DNA of 64,000 bases from Phymorhynchus buccinoides (lineage: Eukaryota > Mollusca > Gastropoda > Neogastropoda > Raphitomidae): NCBI GenBank assembly GCA_017654935.2, contig CM065712.1, positions 20,762,969 to 20,826,968 on the forward strand, given 5' to 3'. The notes under the pieces are model-generated. The model did no database searches and was not told where the DNA came from. It was given only the letters and a program-made list of their open reading frames with translations. The first letter of the stretch is position 1. Every line of letters begins with the position of its first letter. This document shows positions 22,105 through 32,508 of this stretch, one piece after another. The position numbers and the translations under genes are program-made.

Positions 22105-22396
22105 AACACACAGCCGTGTGTTCGTTCTCTCCTTGTGGGCGACCTTTGTCCTTCCGGGTCGTTGTCCTTGGGTATTCTACTGGCGTGGCTGCAGTTGGTG
22201 CTGGCCGACTACAGGGGTCGTGGACTCACCGATGTGATCTCCCCTTACCCACCTAATCCCTCACCCACCTAATCCCTTGCAACTCCCTTGGTCCAAAATT
22301 GTCCCCATCACAGTATAAAATTATCCTTTTTTTTTTTCTCTTCTAATTTTCTTCTAATGATACCTTTCATCTAAATATGTGGACTCCTGTGTATGT
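22105..22396. other. No gene recognised
   Basis: Contains CACCTAATCCCTC duplicated near 22252-22275 and a T-run. Shared with contig 2 at about 33895-34150. Confidence 0.4.
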
Positions 22397-22612
22397 AGGG
22401 GAAGACGGGGTAAAAAGCGCATGGGCGGGTAAGAAGCCCACTCCAATTATCTCTTGAAATGAAGCAAATTTCAGTCTCATTTTGCCCATGAGACGAGCGT
22501 TAATGTCTAGCATTCGTCTCATGGGCAAATTTGACTGAAATTTTCTTTATTTCATGAGATAATTGGGGTGGGCTTCTTACCCGCCCATGCGCTTTTTACC
22601 CCGTCTTCCCCT
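22397..22612. mobile_element. Single foldback element (AGGGGAAGACGGGG family), contig 1 only
   Basis: 216 bases with two inverted arms of about 100 bases. TATGTA lies on both sides (22392-22397 and 22612-22617). Contig 2 has an uninterrupted site near 33865-33890. Non-coding. Confidence 0.87.
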
Positions 22613-22837
22613 ATGTATTCCTCTTTCGCGACACACTAAACATAAGGATGTGAACGCACAACAATGTGAACATAGTATTTTTTAAGAGCATGCCTTATTA
22701 TAGTGTATAACGATTAGTTTTCTCTACTACATGTAGGCTATATGTGCTCACAAACGAAATATCCGCTGATTTTTTTCTTCCCCTTCAAGATGCATTTATG
22801 CTCATCTGCATAATATGGTTAGTACATGTGCTCAGAG

Positions 22838-22892
<55 letters not shown>
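22838..22892. repeat. (GT)n microsatellite
   Basis: About 50 bases of GT. Contig 2 counterpart 33475-33521. Confidence 0.95.
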
Positions 22893-23146
22893 CACCTTGT
22901 TTTGGGGGGGTGTTTTTTTCTTCAAGTTTATGTATTGTTCATGTTAAAAAAAGTAATAGAAAAGGTGGGGGGGTTTAAATGGTCCCCTCACACTTCCCTT
23001 GTCCACTCTGGAACTTCTTCCTTGCCCTTTTCCCCCCATGCTTCTTCGTCTTCGCGGCACCAAACTACACGGAACTCTGGCACTGCATGGAGGGACCTTC
23101 TAGTGCGTTGTGGTTTTCTGTGTGTAGCACAGACTGCTCGGGTTTA

Positions 23147-23313
23147 CGTGTCGCAGTCAAAAGTGTAGCTCGTGCAAATGTGCCGCTCGCTACTATGAGA
23201 GTCTGTATTTGCGACAACCACAAATTTCACTCTTTCTGCTCAATGTCGCAAATACAGACTCTCATAGTAGCGAGCGGCACATTTGCACGAGCTACACTTT
23301 TGACTGCGACACG
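23147..23313. mobile_element. Snapback element with near-perfect arms of about 68 bp
   Basis: The arms begin CGTGTCGCAGTCAAAAGTG and end TGTATTTGCGACA, with a loop of about 30 bases. Arm identity appears complete in this copy. Contig 2: 33052-33219, with a few substitutions. A degraded single arm lies in contig 3 near 57893-57925. Confidence 0.85.
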
Positions 23314-24400
23314 GCTTGGGTACTGGGATGTGTGTTGTCGGGTGCGTGACAGACGTGAAGACAGGCAGAACTGATCATAATTATTATTATTTTGGATTAT
23401 TAATTAATCTTATGTTCGATTAGTTGATTTATTTTGAGCATAGACTGATTTGCTTAGTAATGGTGAATAAAACCTGTGATTTGGTTCATATTTCGGTGTT
23501 CGTTTCTATGTTGGAAGTTCAGTTTAACGTCGCGTATCGGCTTTCGCCATGTACGACGGGCTGAACAAACCAACCAGGATATAAACAAAAATTTATGTTC
23601 CTGAATCACTGTCTAACATAAATTTCTATGTTTTTGTGTCATCGGGTGTTATACTGGGTGGGGTAAGGGGAGGGAATAAGTCCAGCCCCTTCAAGACCCA
23701 GTGACGCACCACGATTAAGTCCCTTGTTTTTTTTTCTGGGTTGCTGTGACCCATATATACAAAATCCCCCATATTCTGCTCTTTAAACTGATGTGTCGGT
23801 TTGAATTTGGGGCCATTTATATGGGAGTCAGACTTGGTCAAAACAAGATTTATTTCCAGTTATAAGAGTGAAAACACGTGAAACACGTGATTTTGACACG
23901 TGATCTGGTGGATGTTACAAATGCGCGCAGACACACCTCAAGCACACATACCTCAAAAACAGACAAAAAATAAGCTTTTTTTTTTTCTCCTTCATTTTAT
24001 TGCTTTCTTCGCGCTCGCGTTAGAACCCAAACTCCCTGGACTAAACTAAATTAATAAGAAAAACAAAAATGACAGAAATTCTTAAAGGTATTTCTCTAGA
24101 ATGTTCTTTGGCTCTGAATAAGACCAGAAGATATACATGCAATAGTAGCCACACCAAGATACTTTTTTTGTTATATAACTAAATTATAATTAATGGTTAT
24201 TTACAAGCCACACACAAAAGGAATGAATAAAAACGTGACACTAAAACGCTTTGACTTTATTATTATCTAGAGCGAATGGATATTTGCGGGGCGGGGAAAT
24301 CGGGGTAAAATGTGTGTGCTTTCCAGGAGAGGGAGGGAGGGGAAGGGGCCTTTTCTTGTTTTGTCATTCTGATTGGAAAGAAGAATAAGGAGGAAGAAGA
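23314..24400. other. Unique stretch, no gene recognised
   Basis: Absent from contigs 2 and 3. A 71-codon open frame on the minus strand (23626-23841) has no recognisable domain or splice context that I trust. Confidence 0.4.
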
Positions 24401-25015
24401 AGAAGAAGATTGATTCATTGGACTTTTTTTTTTTTTTATTGATTGAACTTTTAAATGGGTAAAGATTTAGGCACAAAAAGAAGAAGAAGAAGAAAAAGAA
24501 AAGAAGAAGGAGGAGGAGGAGGAAGGAGGAGATAGGAGGAGAAGGAGAAAAAGAAGGAGAAGAAGAAGGAGGAGAAGGGGAGAAGAAGAAGGAGGAGGAG
24601 AAGAAGGAGAAGAAGAAGAGAAGAAGAAGAAGAGGAGAATAAGAAGGAGGAGGAGAAGGAGGAGGAGGAGGAGGAGAAGAAGAGGAGGAGAAGAGGAGAA
24701 GAGGAGAGAAGAGAAGAAGGAGGAGGAGGAGGAGAAGAAGAAGGAGGAGGAGGAGGAGAAGAAGAAGGAGGAGGAGGAGAAGGAGGAGAGAAGAAGAAGA
24801 AGGAGAAGAAGGGGAAGAGAGAAGAAGAAGAGGAGAAGAAGAAGAAGAAGGAAAGAGGAAGAAGAAGGAAGGAGAAGAGAAAAGAAGGAAGAGGAAAAGA
24901 AGAAGAAGAGGGAGAAGGGGGAGAAAAAGAATGGGATGAGGACGCAGAAAAAGAAGAAGAGGAGGGGGGGGGGGAAGGAGAGGGGGGGGAAGAAAGAAGA
25001 AGAAGAAGAAGACTG
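24365..25015. repeat. Polypurine tract of about 650 bp, contig 1
   Basis: Almost pure A/G made of GAA, GGA and GAG units. The complementary version in contig 3 (55885-56580) differs in unit order and carries C-runs. Reading frames across it are composition artefacts. Confidence 0.93.
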
Positions 25016-25399
25016 ATACTAACAATAAACTTAACAACAGCAACAAATCACCATGAAAATCACCATCCACAAATAAAATTATACCCAACGTAAGAATCAA
25101 AATGGAGACACAAAAAAACCCACCCTCACATAACACATGAATTAATTAAGTAAGCTAACCGCTCAGTATCATAATTAATGGCAACAACATTCGTTGATTA
25201 TTATTATCCAGCAAACCCAAACAGTCAGAGTGACATTCTCACAAAGTTAACTACGCAATAACGTTTTCTTTGAGGAGAACTGGGCGAAATCATACATTAT
25301 ACTCGTGAATATATCTTTATTATCACATGCTTTTGCGTTGACGACAACGACAACTTCAGCGTTTTGCACAATGGATGAAGTGTGAAACAAATGTAAGAT

Positions 25400-25470
25400 A
25401 CCTGTGTGTGTGTGTGTGTATGTGTGCGTGTGCGTGCGCGCGTGTGTGTGCGCGTACGTGTGTGTGTGTA
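25400..25470. repeat. (GT)n microsatellite
   Basis: GT with GC and TA interruptions. Confidence 0.85.
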
Positions 25471-25483
25471 TTCGATATTATAG

Positions 25484-25705
25484 TCACAGAGGCGTCTCTG
25501 TGAAATTCGGGTTGCTCACAGCTGGAGAGCGCGTCGCAGCCAGAGGCGCGCCACCCATTTTATTTTAATTTTTTGCATGCGATTTTTGTGTGACTGATGA
25601 GGAAGGAAAGGGGGGGGGGGGGTGTAAATTTTGACCAAATGACAACTTTTTCTTTGCCACTGGGTTTAACGTGTGCTAAGTGCATGGGCACACGGGACCT
25701 CGGTG
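25484..25705 (-). mobile_element. 5'-truncated SINE
   Basis: 3' end, poly-T/A region and core match the full SINE at 20100-20515. It breaks off at ACGGGACCTCGG, so the tRNA-like head is missing. Confidence 0.8.
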
Positions 25706-25724
25706 AGTGTATGCATGCAGTGCG

Positions 25725-25744
25725 TGTGCGTGTGCGTGCGTGTG

Positions 25745-25794
<50 letters not shown>

Positions 25795-25885
25795 TGTGTG
25801 TGTATGTGTGTGTGTGTGTGTGCGTGTGCGTGTGCGTGTGCGTGTGCGTGTGCGTGTGTGTGTGTGTGTGTATTTTGTGTGTGTA
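25725..25885. repeat. (GT)n microsatellite
   Basis: About 150 bases of GT with GTGC and GTAT variants. Confidence 0.95.
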
Positions 25886-25957
25886 TGTTGTGAATATATA
25901 CTTTTATTTCATGACTGCGATTTGTGTGACAATCATACTTGTATGAGGCCTATTATA

Positions 25958-25959
25958 AC

Positions 25960-26011
<52 letters not shown>

Positions 26012-26012
26012 C
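25958..26012. repeat. (AGT)n microsatellite
   Basis: About 17 AGT triplets. Confidence 0.95.
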
Positions 26013-26099
26013 ACAGCAGTTGTTGTTGCTGATCGTTATGTGCATTTTTACCGGCCAAACGAAGTCTAACCGGTATTGTTTTGTCTGCTCATGTTATTG

Positions 26100-26205
26100 G
26101 ACTTTGTTTCATGCTTTAAAAAAAATCCATTTCAATTCTGTGTAAAGCGCCCTGTAGCCTACATAGTAAGATGGGCGCTATATAAATTTTCCTCATTATT
26201 ATTAG
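26100..26205 (+). repeat. Retroelement 3' tail
   Basis: TGTGTAAAGCGCCCTGTAGCC then GGGCGCTATATAAATTTT and ATTATTATTA, the same ending as at 11835-11893 and 10457-10490. No upstream coding was recognised. Confidence 0.5.
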
Positions 26206-26374
26206 AGTCAAAACTATCTCCAGATCGTCCATTGGCTTGTCATTGAGTTTCTAGCGAAAACTAACGACTTGCATTAAAAGAAAACAGAAAAGACTGACAA
26301 TGATATAAACTGGGGATTATAACATTTATATTTCTTCAGTCTGTTTTTATTTTCAATACAGGTTATTAGGTGGG

Positions 26375-26376
26375 GG

Positions 26377-26415
<39 letters not shown>

Positions 26416-26434
26416 CGTGTGCGTGTGTGCGTGT

Positions 26435-26468
<34 letters not shown>

Positions 26469-26475
26469 TGGGGAG
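26375..26475. repeat. (GT)n microsatellite
   Basis: GT repeats with GC interruptions. Shorter GT/GA runs follow at 26605-26636 and 26767-26813. Confidence 0.93.
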
Positions 26476-26879
26476 GGGAGGGGGTAGGTAAGTCGGATGG
26501 GTTGTGTATGTTTGTGAGTGTGCACGTCATATGTGCGTGCTTGCGCGCGCCTGTGTGTGTATATATATATAAGCATAATTATGTGTGATGGGTGGGTGGG
26601 TGATAGAGAGAGAGAGAGAGAGAGTGTGTGTGTGTGAAAGTCAAGTCAAAAAATGTTATTTTCAGATGGAACATTGAATAAGCAATAAAGGGTTGCTTTT
26701 TTGCATCAAGCCATCTATAACACAAAAATTAAAGAACATAAACATAAAAAAAGCATTAATAAGTTCATGTGTGTATGTGTGTGTGTGTGTGCGCGCGTGC
26801 GTGTGTGTGTGTGAAGGCGAGCGCACGTGCGTGGGTGGGTGTGGGTGTGTGTATGAGAGGGTGATTTCTCTCACAGCAA

Positions 26880-27610
26880 CAAACACAGATGAAAAACAAC
26901 AACAAAGAGTTGCACGCGCAATGAAAATGTTGCAATAACGTAAACACCGGTTGTCTGATCACACGAGCGTACAGGATGGCAAGCGATAGCTGACTGAAAA
27001 AACAAGAGTGTCGCCGAGCGGCAGACATACAACCCAACAGTGCAATCCAATACAACGCAACACTGCACAGTACTACACTTCATAATGCACATTGCTATAC
27101 ACACTTGAACAAAGGGGGAAAACTCTCTTTCTAATTCACTCCCCTCCACCAACGTTGAATACGATACCAAGCATCTAGCAATGCGTGGATCAGAGCCAAA
27201 GTGAGACAAACAAAGCATCATTCTCAATAGAGAATGTGCCAAGTTCGCCTTTATGACCCTCCACCCACACAGTACACATCAACAATGGTGGAGAGGACAA
27301 CATACAAGCAAATCAACATCTATCCAAGAGTGGCATAGCCTTCTAGCCTTGAATATGTTACACATCAACGACACACAACACAGAACAAACTGGTAAAGCC
27401 TCGAAAGGAATTTTTGGTTGATCAAAGAATGAAATAGTGAGGTCAAGAGAGGAGATAAAGAAACTGAACAAAGGGGGAAAACTCTCTTTCTAATTAACTC
27501 TCCTCCACCAAAGTTGATTACTATACACAATTGAAAATACATGCTACCACCTGCCAAGTTCCAACAAAACACCCAACCTACTTTGAATTAAAAATGGTAC
27601 AATATAAGCT
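26880..27610. other. Unique stretch with a direct repeat of about 58 bp
   Basis: GAACAAAGGGGGAAAACTCT plus about 38 more bases occurs at 27107-27163 and again at 27467-27524, roughly 360 bases apart in the same orientation. The bases between show no coding I recognise. Confidence 0.55.
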
Positions 27611-27660
27611 TCTATTTTGTGTGTGTGTGTGTGTGTGGGGGGTGTATTTGGTACTTAATA

Positions 27661-27811
27661 GTCACAGAGGCGTCTGTGAAATTCGGGTTGCTCCGAACTG
27701 GAGAACGCGTTGCAGCCAGAGGCGCGCCACCCTTTTTTTTTTAATATAATTTTTTGCATGCGATTTTTGTGAGACTGATGAAGAAGGAAAGTGTGTGTGT
27801 GTGTGCGTGCG

Positions 27812-27862
<51 letters not shown>

Positions 27863-28080
27863 ATAGACCAAATGACAACTTTTTCGTCGCCACTGGGCTT
27901 AACGTGTGCTAAGTGCATGGGCACACGGGACCTCGGTTTATCGTCTCATCGGAAAGACTCCGACCGTTTCAGGCCTAGTAAGGCCTAGTGCAAAAATGAG
28001 AGGAAAAGTCCCCTGTACCCAGGTTCGAACTCGGGTTTATTTGACACGAGGCGAACGCGTTACCTCTGCGCCACTCTATA
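27661..28080 (-). mobile_element. tRNA-derived SINE with internal (GT)n
   Basis: Same head, core and 3' end as 20100-20515. A (GT)n tract (27791-27859) interrupts the region before the core. Confidence 0.82.
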
Positions 28081-28403
28081 CGAGCTTCTTGCTGCTGAAA
28101 CAGTTGCTGTCTGAGTCTGCTGACGTACTATGCATCTAATAAAATTGTTAAATTATTCTTCTTCGGTCGCTCAGACAGCTTCCTGTCCATTATGAGCGCA
28201 GATGCGTCATGCTGCCGTCATGCGCCTAACTAAGAAATAGTTCGGCCCCAGCAAGTCCGACTTCGGCTGGAGGAGGAAATGTTTTTGAAAGTGTGTCGCG
28301 GAAGAAAAAAAAAAGGCATGAGAATGGACCGGTAAAGGTAAGAAAGATAATAGTAGATGACAGTAAGCAAAGGGAAAAAGGCAGGAGTCGAAGAAAGTGA
28401 CAA

Positions 28404-28632
28404 ATGAGAGACTTAGTGCGATTTTTCTCACGCCAGAGGGCATGACGCTCGTGTGGGGCTAATCCTCTCTCTATTATTAGTTGGGGATAAAGAAAGAGAG
28501 AGAGACAGTGAGTGGTCCTACCATCACTCTCTCTCTCTCTCTCTACGCCCAAGTAAGAAAATCGCGTGATAAGCCCCTAAGTGCATTGACTGCCCTCTGG
28601 CGTGAAAAATAGCGCCATAGGTTGACCATTAG
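28404..28632. mobile_element. MITE with CACGCCAGAGGGCA inverted subterminal repeats, copy 1
   Basis: The arms TTTTTCTCACGCCAGAGGGC and its inverse TTTTTCACGCCAGAGGGCA lie about 150 bases apart, with GA/CT runs inside. Copy 2 is at 29548-29772, and a diverged copy in contig 2 at 54670-54925. Confidence 0.72.
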
Positions 28633-28931
28633 AGGAAGTTACAAGCACAGAACTTCCAGAAGGTGGGGGAACTATTGATGCAAAAGACCCCCCCCCGGTA
28701 TCCCCACGGGGGGGAAATTGCTTAATGAAACCAATGAGAAAGAAACAACCGAAAGGTTGCTAAGGGAAAGAAACGAAATCAAAGAACAGTAACGGAAAAC
28801 AAAATGCCAAACAAAAAGAGAATGGGGGGGTTCATAATTATGCAACAAGGAGAAGGGAAGCAGGGTTGGATGGAGGTAGCTGAGTGACCTCCCTTGGACG
28901 CGCCATATTGGCAGGGTGGGCGGCTCGGGTC

Positions 28932-28985
28932 TCATGGAGTAGGAGTAGGAGCCTCCACGCATTCACAGGCCAAGATCTTGTCGAG
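28932..28985 (-). CDS. CTCK gene last exon
   Basis: Encodes LDKILACECVEAPTPTP and TGA. The C-E-C pair supplies the terminal C-x-C of the knot. The acceptor has a long pyrimidine tract. No AATAAA was seen on the minus strand within the next 500 bases. Confidence 0.68.
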   Translation of the reverse strand, partial: LDKILACECVEAPTPTP

Positions 28986-30539
28986 CTGCCGGGAAAGAAA
29001 GGGTTAATGATTGTAGTTGATTTTTGTAACATTGAATTTTGCTTTTACTTACGAGCGTGCCTGTGTGCCAAGTTTGGTATTCGGTATTTGAAATAAAATA
29101 TTTTAGTATTTTGTCCATAGCCACACTGCGAAATTCGGGTTGCTCCCCGCCTGGAGAGAGTGTCGCAGCCAGATTTTTGTGTGACTGATGAGAAGGAAAG
29201 CAGGGGAAGGGGGGGTGGAGGGTAAATTTTGACGAAATGAAATTTAAAAAAATTCGTTGCCACTGGGTTTAATGTGTACCACGTTTGGTGTTGATAACAC
29301 GAAATTTGCAACTTTTCATGGAATCGTTTTTGTAAGGGAAATGTTAACTTGTAGTTTCATTTTTGTGTTGGTGGGGGGAAAGTTTGTTTCTTTTCCAAGC
29401 TGTGAAAAGAAAGGGTTAGCACTTGTTGTTGTTTTGTTGTATATGGGGGCACAGTGCATGCTTTGATGATAGGCCTCTGCAACTAGGGTTATTAACGCCC
29501 CTTGACAGTGAGAGTAATTCCCTTGCCGGTCAGTACTGACAAGGGCAATGAGAGACTTAGTGCGATTTTTCTCACGCCAGAGGGCATGACGCTCGTGTGG
29601 GGCTAATCCTCTCTATATTATTAGTTGGGGATAAAGAAAGAGAGAGAGACAGTGAGTGGTCCTACAATCACTCTCTCTCTCTCACTACGCCCAAGTAAGA
29701 AAATCGCGTGATAAGCTCCTAGTGCATTGACTGCCCTCTGGCGTGAAAAATATCGCCATAGGTTGACCATTCACTCTTGCGAAAGGCAGCCATTTAGTGG
29801 CATCAAATAGGGTTATTGGCGAGAGTTATCCCCCTGTTTGGTCAGTACTGAACCATCTTCCCCCCACCCACCAAGGGCATTCACTCTTGCAAAAGGTGTT
29901 CGTTGCAGACCCCAATAATCATAAGCTGGAAAAAAATAACCAACCGCCGTGGTGTAGTGGTAAAATCGCGGACTTGCCCGGATATTTAATGGTCAGTGTA
30001 ACGGTCAAGATATCCATTTCATCACCATCATCATCATTATTATTATCATATCATATAATCACCATCATCATCATCATCATCACCATCACTACTATCACTC
30101 ACATCTCATCGACCGAGGGACCCGCCCGGACATTTAACGGTCAATGAGTGTAACGGTCAAGATGTCCATTTCATCATCGTCATCATCATCATTGTTATCA
30201 TAATCATCACCATCATCATTATTATCATATCATCACCATCGTCATCATTATATCATCACCACCATCATCATATTATCACCATCATCATCATAATTTATCA
30301 TCACCATCATCATCATCAGCATATCAGCACCACCGTCACATATTATCACCATCATCATCATAATTTATCATCATAATTTATCATCATCATCATCATCATA
30401 TCATCACCACCGTCAGTATATATAAGCCGGAAACTTGTCTTCCACCGTGTAATAAAATAAAAATATTAAATAAAAGTATGAAACATAAATTTACATTAAC
30501 AAAATAGACTATGTAACTCTCACACCACACCCAATCTCA

Positions 30540-30591
<52 letters not shown>

Positions 30592-31024
30592 CGATCAATC
30601 CGGCAGTGCTAAGGTCTCAGTCCACATGAGGTCGTAAACTGAACAGTGCGGCGCAGGTCTTCTGCCGTTCCCCACAGCTTGCTGGCGGTTGGCACCTCCT
30701 GCAGCCCAGATCTGCTCCCTCCGCACCGCCAACAGGGGACAGTCCTGGAGGATATGGTGAACAACCTCAATCATTCATCCACTCTCCGCTATCTCCACCA
30801 CCGTAAAACCATACTATCACTGACATCTCGTCGACGCAGTGACGCGTCAGGACACTGAACGGTCAGCTGGACAGTGGTGGTCCGCGCGGCCTGGCAGCAC
30901 AGGCCGGGGTGTCTGCCGCAGCCCCCGTAGCAGAAGCCCAGATCCTGGTCCCGGAAACCGTGGCAGCCCTCAGAGTCGTTCACCAGGGCGAAATTCCGTA
31001 TCAGGCCACACTCCGCGGGTTTAT
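28932..31024 (-). CDS. C-terminal end of a secreted CTCK (cystine-knot) protein
   Basis: Two exons, 30825-31024 then 28932-28985, join in phase 0 across GAT|GTCAGT and a strong acceptor TTTCTTTCCCGGCAG. Together they spell a CTCK domain: CGLIRNF, SEGCHGF, GFCYGGCG, GLCCQAAR, VQLTVQCPD, then ACEC and a stop 9 codons later. The 15 residues between the CPD cysteine and the final C-x-C equal the usual mucin/VWF spacing. CTCK domains end extracellular proteins such as mucins, VWF-like proteins, slits and BMP antagonists, and mediate disulphide-linked dimerisation. Which subfamily this is cannot be told from the tail alone. Upstream exons must lie at higher coordinates or in the gap. Neither exon has a second copy in the window. 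Confidence 0.72.
29107..29278 (-). mobile_element. Diverged SINE 3' fragment
   Basis: AAATTCGGGTTGCTCCCCGC and the TTTTTGTGTGACTGATGAG segment match the SINE. The head and core are missing. It lies just upstream of the last CTCK exon, outside it. Confidence 0.7.
29548..29772. mobile_element. MITE with CACGCCAGAGGGCA repeats, copy 2
   Basis: Nearly identical to 28404-28632, inserted inside a unit of the GGGCATTCACTCTTGC repeat family, whose halves lie at 29478-29545 and 29765-29905. In the CTCK intron. Confidence 0.75.
29940..30425. repeat. (CAT)n arrays with a tRNA-like SINE head
   Basis: CCGCCGTGGTGTAGTGGTAA resembles an A box. ACGGTCAAGATATCCATTTC follows and recurs at about 30150. Extensive CAT/ATC microsatellite occupies 30010-30105 and 30165-30415. 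Confidence 0.7.
30540..30590. repeat. (CT)n microsatellite
   Basis: About 48 bases of CT in the CTCK intron. Confidence 0.95.
30608..30790 (-). pseudogene. LINE C-terminal fragment (frameshifted)
   Basis: The minus strand encodes IEVVHHILQDCPLLAVREQIW and, after a frameshift, KLWGTAEDLRRTVQF. This H-I-L-x-x-C-P plus LWG-x-x-x-DLRRT arrangement is typical of the extreme C-terminus of animal non-LTR retrotransposon polyproteins. Only the end is present and the frame is broken. It sits in the CTCK intron directly after the penultimate exon. Confidence 0.65.
30825..31024 (-). CDS. CTCK gene penultimate exon
   Basis: Starts after TGTCAACCAG with a split codon (intron phase 1) and reads KPAECGLIRN ... 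LTVQCPDASLRRRD. It holds seven of the knot cysteines, including the adjacent CC. If not spliced at GTCAGT, the frame would run to a stop at 30789 and lose the final C-x-C, which makes splicing the better model. Confidence 0.72.
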
Positions 31025-31039
31025 CTGGTTGACAGCGAG

Positions 31040-31530
31040 AGGGTTAATTAAAACCCTTCCAACGCTGGCCATTCCTCAGTCAAAATTTACCACTAAGCTT
31101 ACCTGGGTAGAGAAAAATATTTCGTCTGCAATATTGGGGATTCCTCTTTGACATGCATAAAATAGAGGCCTATCCTTACCTCCCACAATGAAGAACATAT
31201 TATATAAGGGCCTAGTGTGAGTATACATATAGTGTCATACTGTGCTGTGCACTATGTCTTAAAAGCACCATCCAAAAAATGTTCTACGATAACAAAGAGA
31301 AACAGAGAGAAACTGGCCGGAAAAAATCGGGGCCCAAATGTCCGTGTCTGTCCATTTTCAGGGCCGAATTGTCCAGGGCCGGACTGTCTGGGCCGGAAAG
31401 TCCGGGGCCGAAACGCCCGCCATTCCTGGATAACCAACCAGGCCCTCATTTGATGCCTTCAGTGACTATGGGTGTCAAATCATTGCGGTGCCAAGAGGCG
31501 AAAAACCCCCCGTGGCGATGAAAGGGGTGG
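31040..31530. mobile_element. Degenerate TTAA family 1 MITE with an inserted CCGG-rich segment
   Basis: CTTACCTGGGTAGAGAAAAA and CATTTGATGCCTTCAGTGAC match the two halves of 1756-1994. Bases about 31210-31440 between them are extra and contain several GGGCCGGA-type inverted motifs. It ends about 18 bases from the CTCK exon acceptor. Confidence 0.6.
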
Positions 31531-31644
31531 TTTGTTTGGGGAGAAGTCCGTCAAATCAAAGAATGAAATAACCATCTTAGTCTTTGAGCTAAGGCAAAAA
31601 CAATTTTCATGTCTGTTTGGCGGTTTCATCAGTTTCGAAAAAAT

Positions 31645-31830
31645 AGGGTAGGTAGGTAGGTAGGTAGGTAGGTAGGTAGGTAGGCAGGTAGCTAGGTAGG
31701 TAGGTAGGTAGGTAGGTAGGTAGGTCAGGTAGGCAGGTAGGTAGGTAGGTAGGTAGGTAGGTAGGTAGGTAGGCAGTAGGTAGGTAGGTAGGCCAGGTAG
31801 GTAGGTAGGTAGGTAGGTAGGCAGGTACTA
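31645..31830. repeat. (TAGG)n microsatellite
   Basis: About 185 bases of TAGG with CAGG and CTAGG variants. Confidence 0.95.
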
Positions 31831-31925
31831 GGCTTTTTTCTTTCTTTTTTAATGTTGTGTTCGGTTCATGTGTGTGAGTATATTTATATATTTTAATCAA
31901 ACAAAACAGTATACGTTTGCACTTA

Positions 31926-32507
31926 CAGTGGAATCCGTTTAATTGGCCATCGGATAATCGGCCAAAGCCGCTTAATCGGCCAATTTCCTCTGGAACGGAA
32001 TTTTTTCTTCTTAAGCATGTGTTATTTTGTTCATTTTTACGGCCAAAGCTGAAATCAATTTCGATTTATTGGCCACTTTCTCTCTCTAATTTTTCCTCTT
32101 TACCCCTTTTTTGAGAGGGAGAATTACAACAGAGGCAGACAAACTGACAACACGATTTTGACGTTTACATGGTTGAGTGTGAAGTTGGAAGTTGAGCCTG
32201 TGTCAATTGAAAGACCCTGCATGGCGTTAAATCACTCAATGAAAACAAAATCATGTCTTTATTCGTGCTTCTGTCAAGTTGTAGGATTAATAAACACACT
32301 ACACACACACACTACACACACACCACACATCACAAAAAGGGAAATAATTTGAACTGCAACATTTATTTTGACGTCATTGCTTTTGATTTGCATAATTGCG
32401 TCATACAGTATCTGATGTGTCGTTTTATCGGGACCCCCCCCCCGGATTCGCTTTATCGGCCATATTTTTCCTGGTCCCAATAGTGGCCGATTAAGCGGAT
32501 TCCACTG
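31926..32507. mobile_element. pogo-like non-autonomous element ending at the gap
   Basis: CAGTGGAATCCGTTTAATTGG at the left faces the inverse of CCGATTAAGCGGATTCCACTG at the right. TA precedes the left end and T follows the right end before the N run. CAGTGGAA-type ends with TA targets suit the pogo group of Tc1/mariner. Internal copies of the GGCCGAT motif lie near both ends. No transposase seen. Confidence 0.68.
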
Positions 32508-32508
32508 T

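Noticed and set aside
23626..23841. 71-codon minus-strand frame
   Set aside because: No recognisable domain, no second copy and no convincing splice or start context. Left uncalled.
24267..25136. 289-codon Leu/Pro/Ser-rich frame
   Set aside because: Translation of the polypurine/polypyrimidine tract. No stop is expected by composition.
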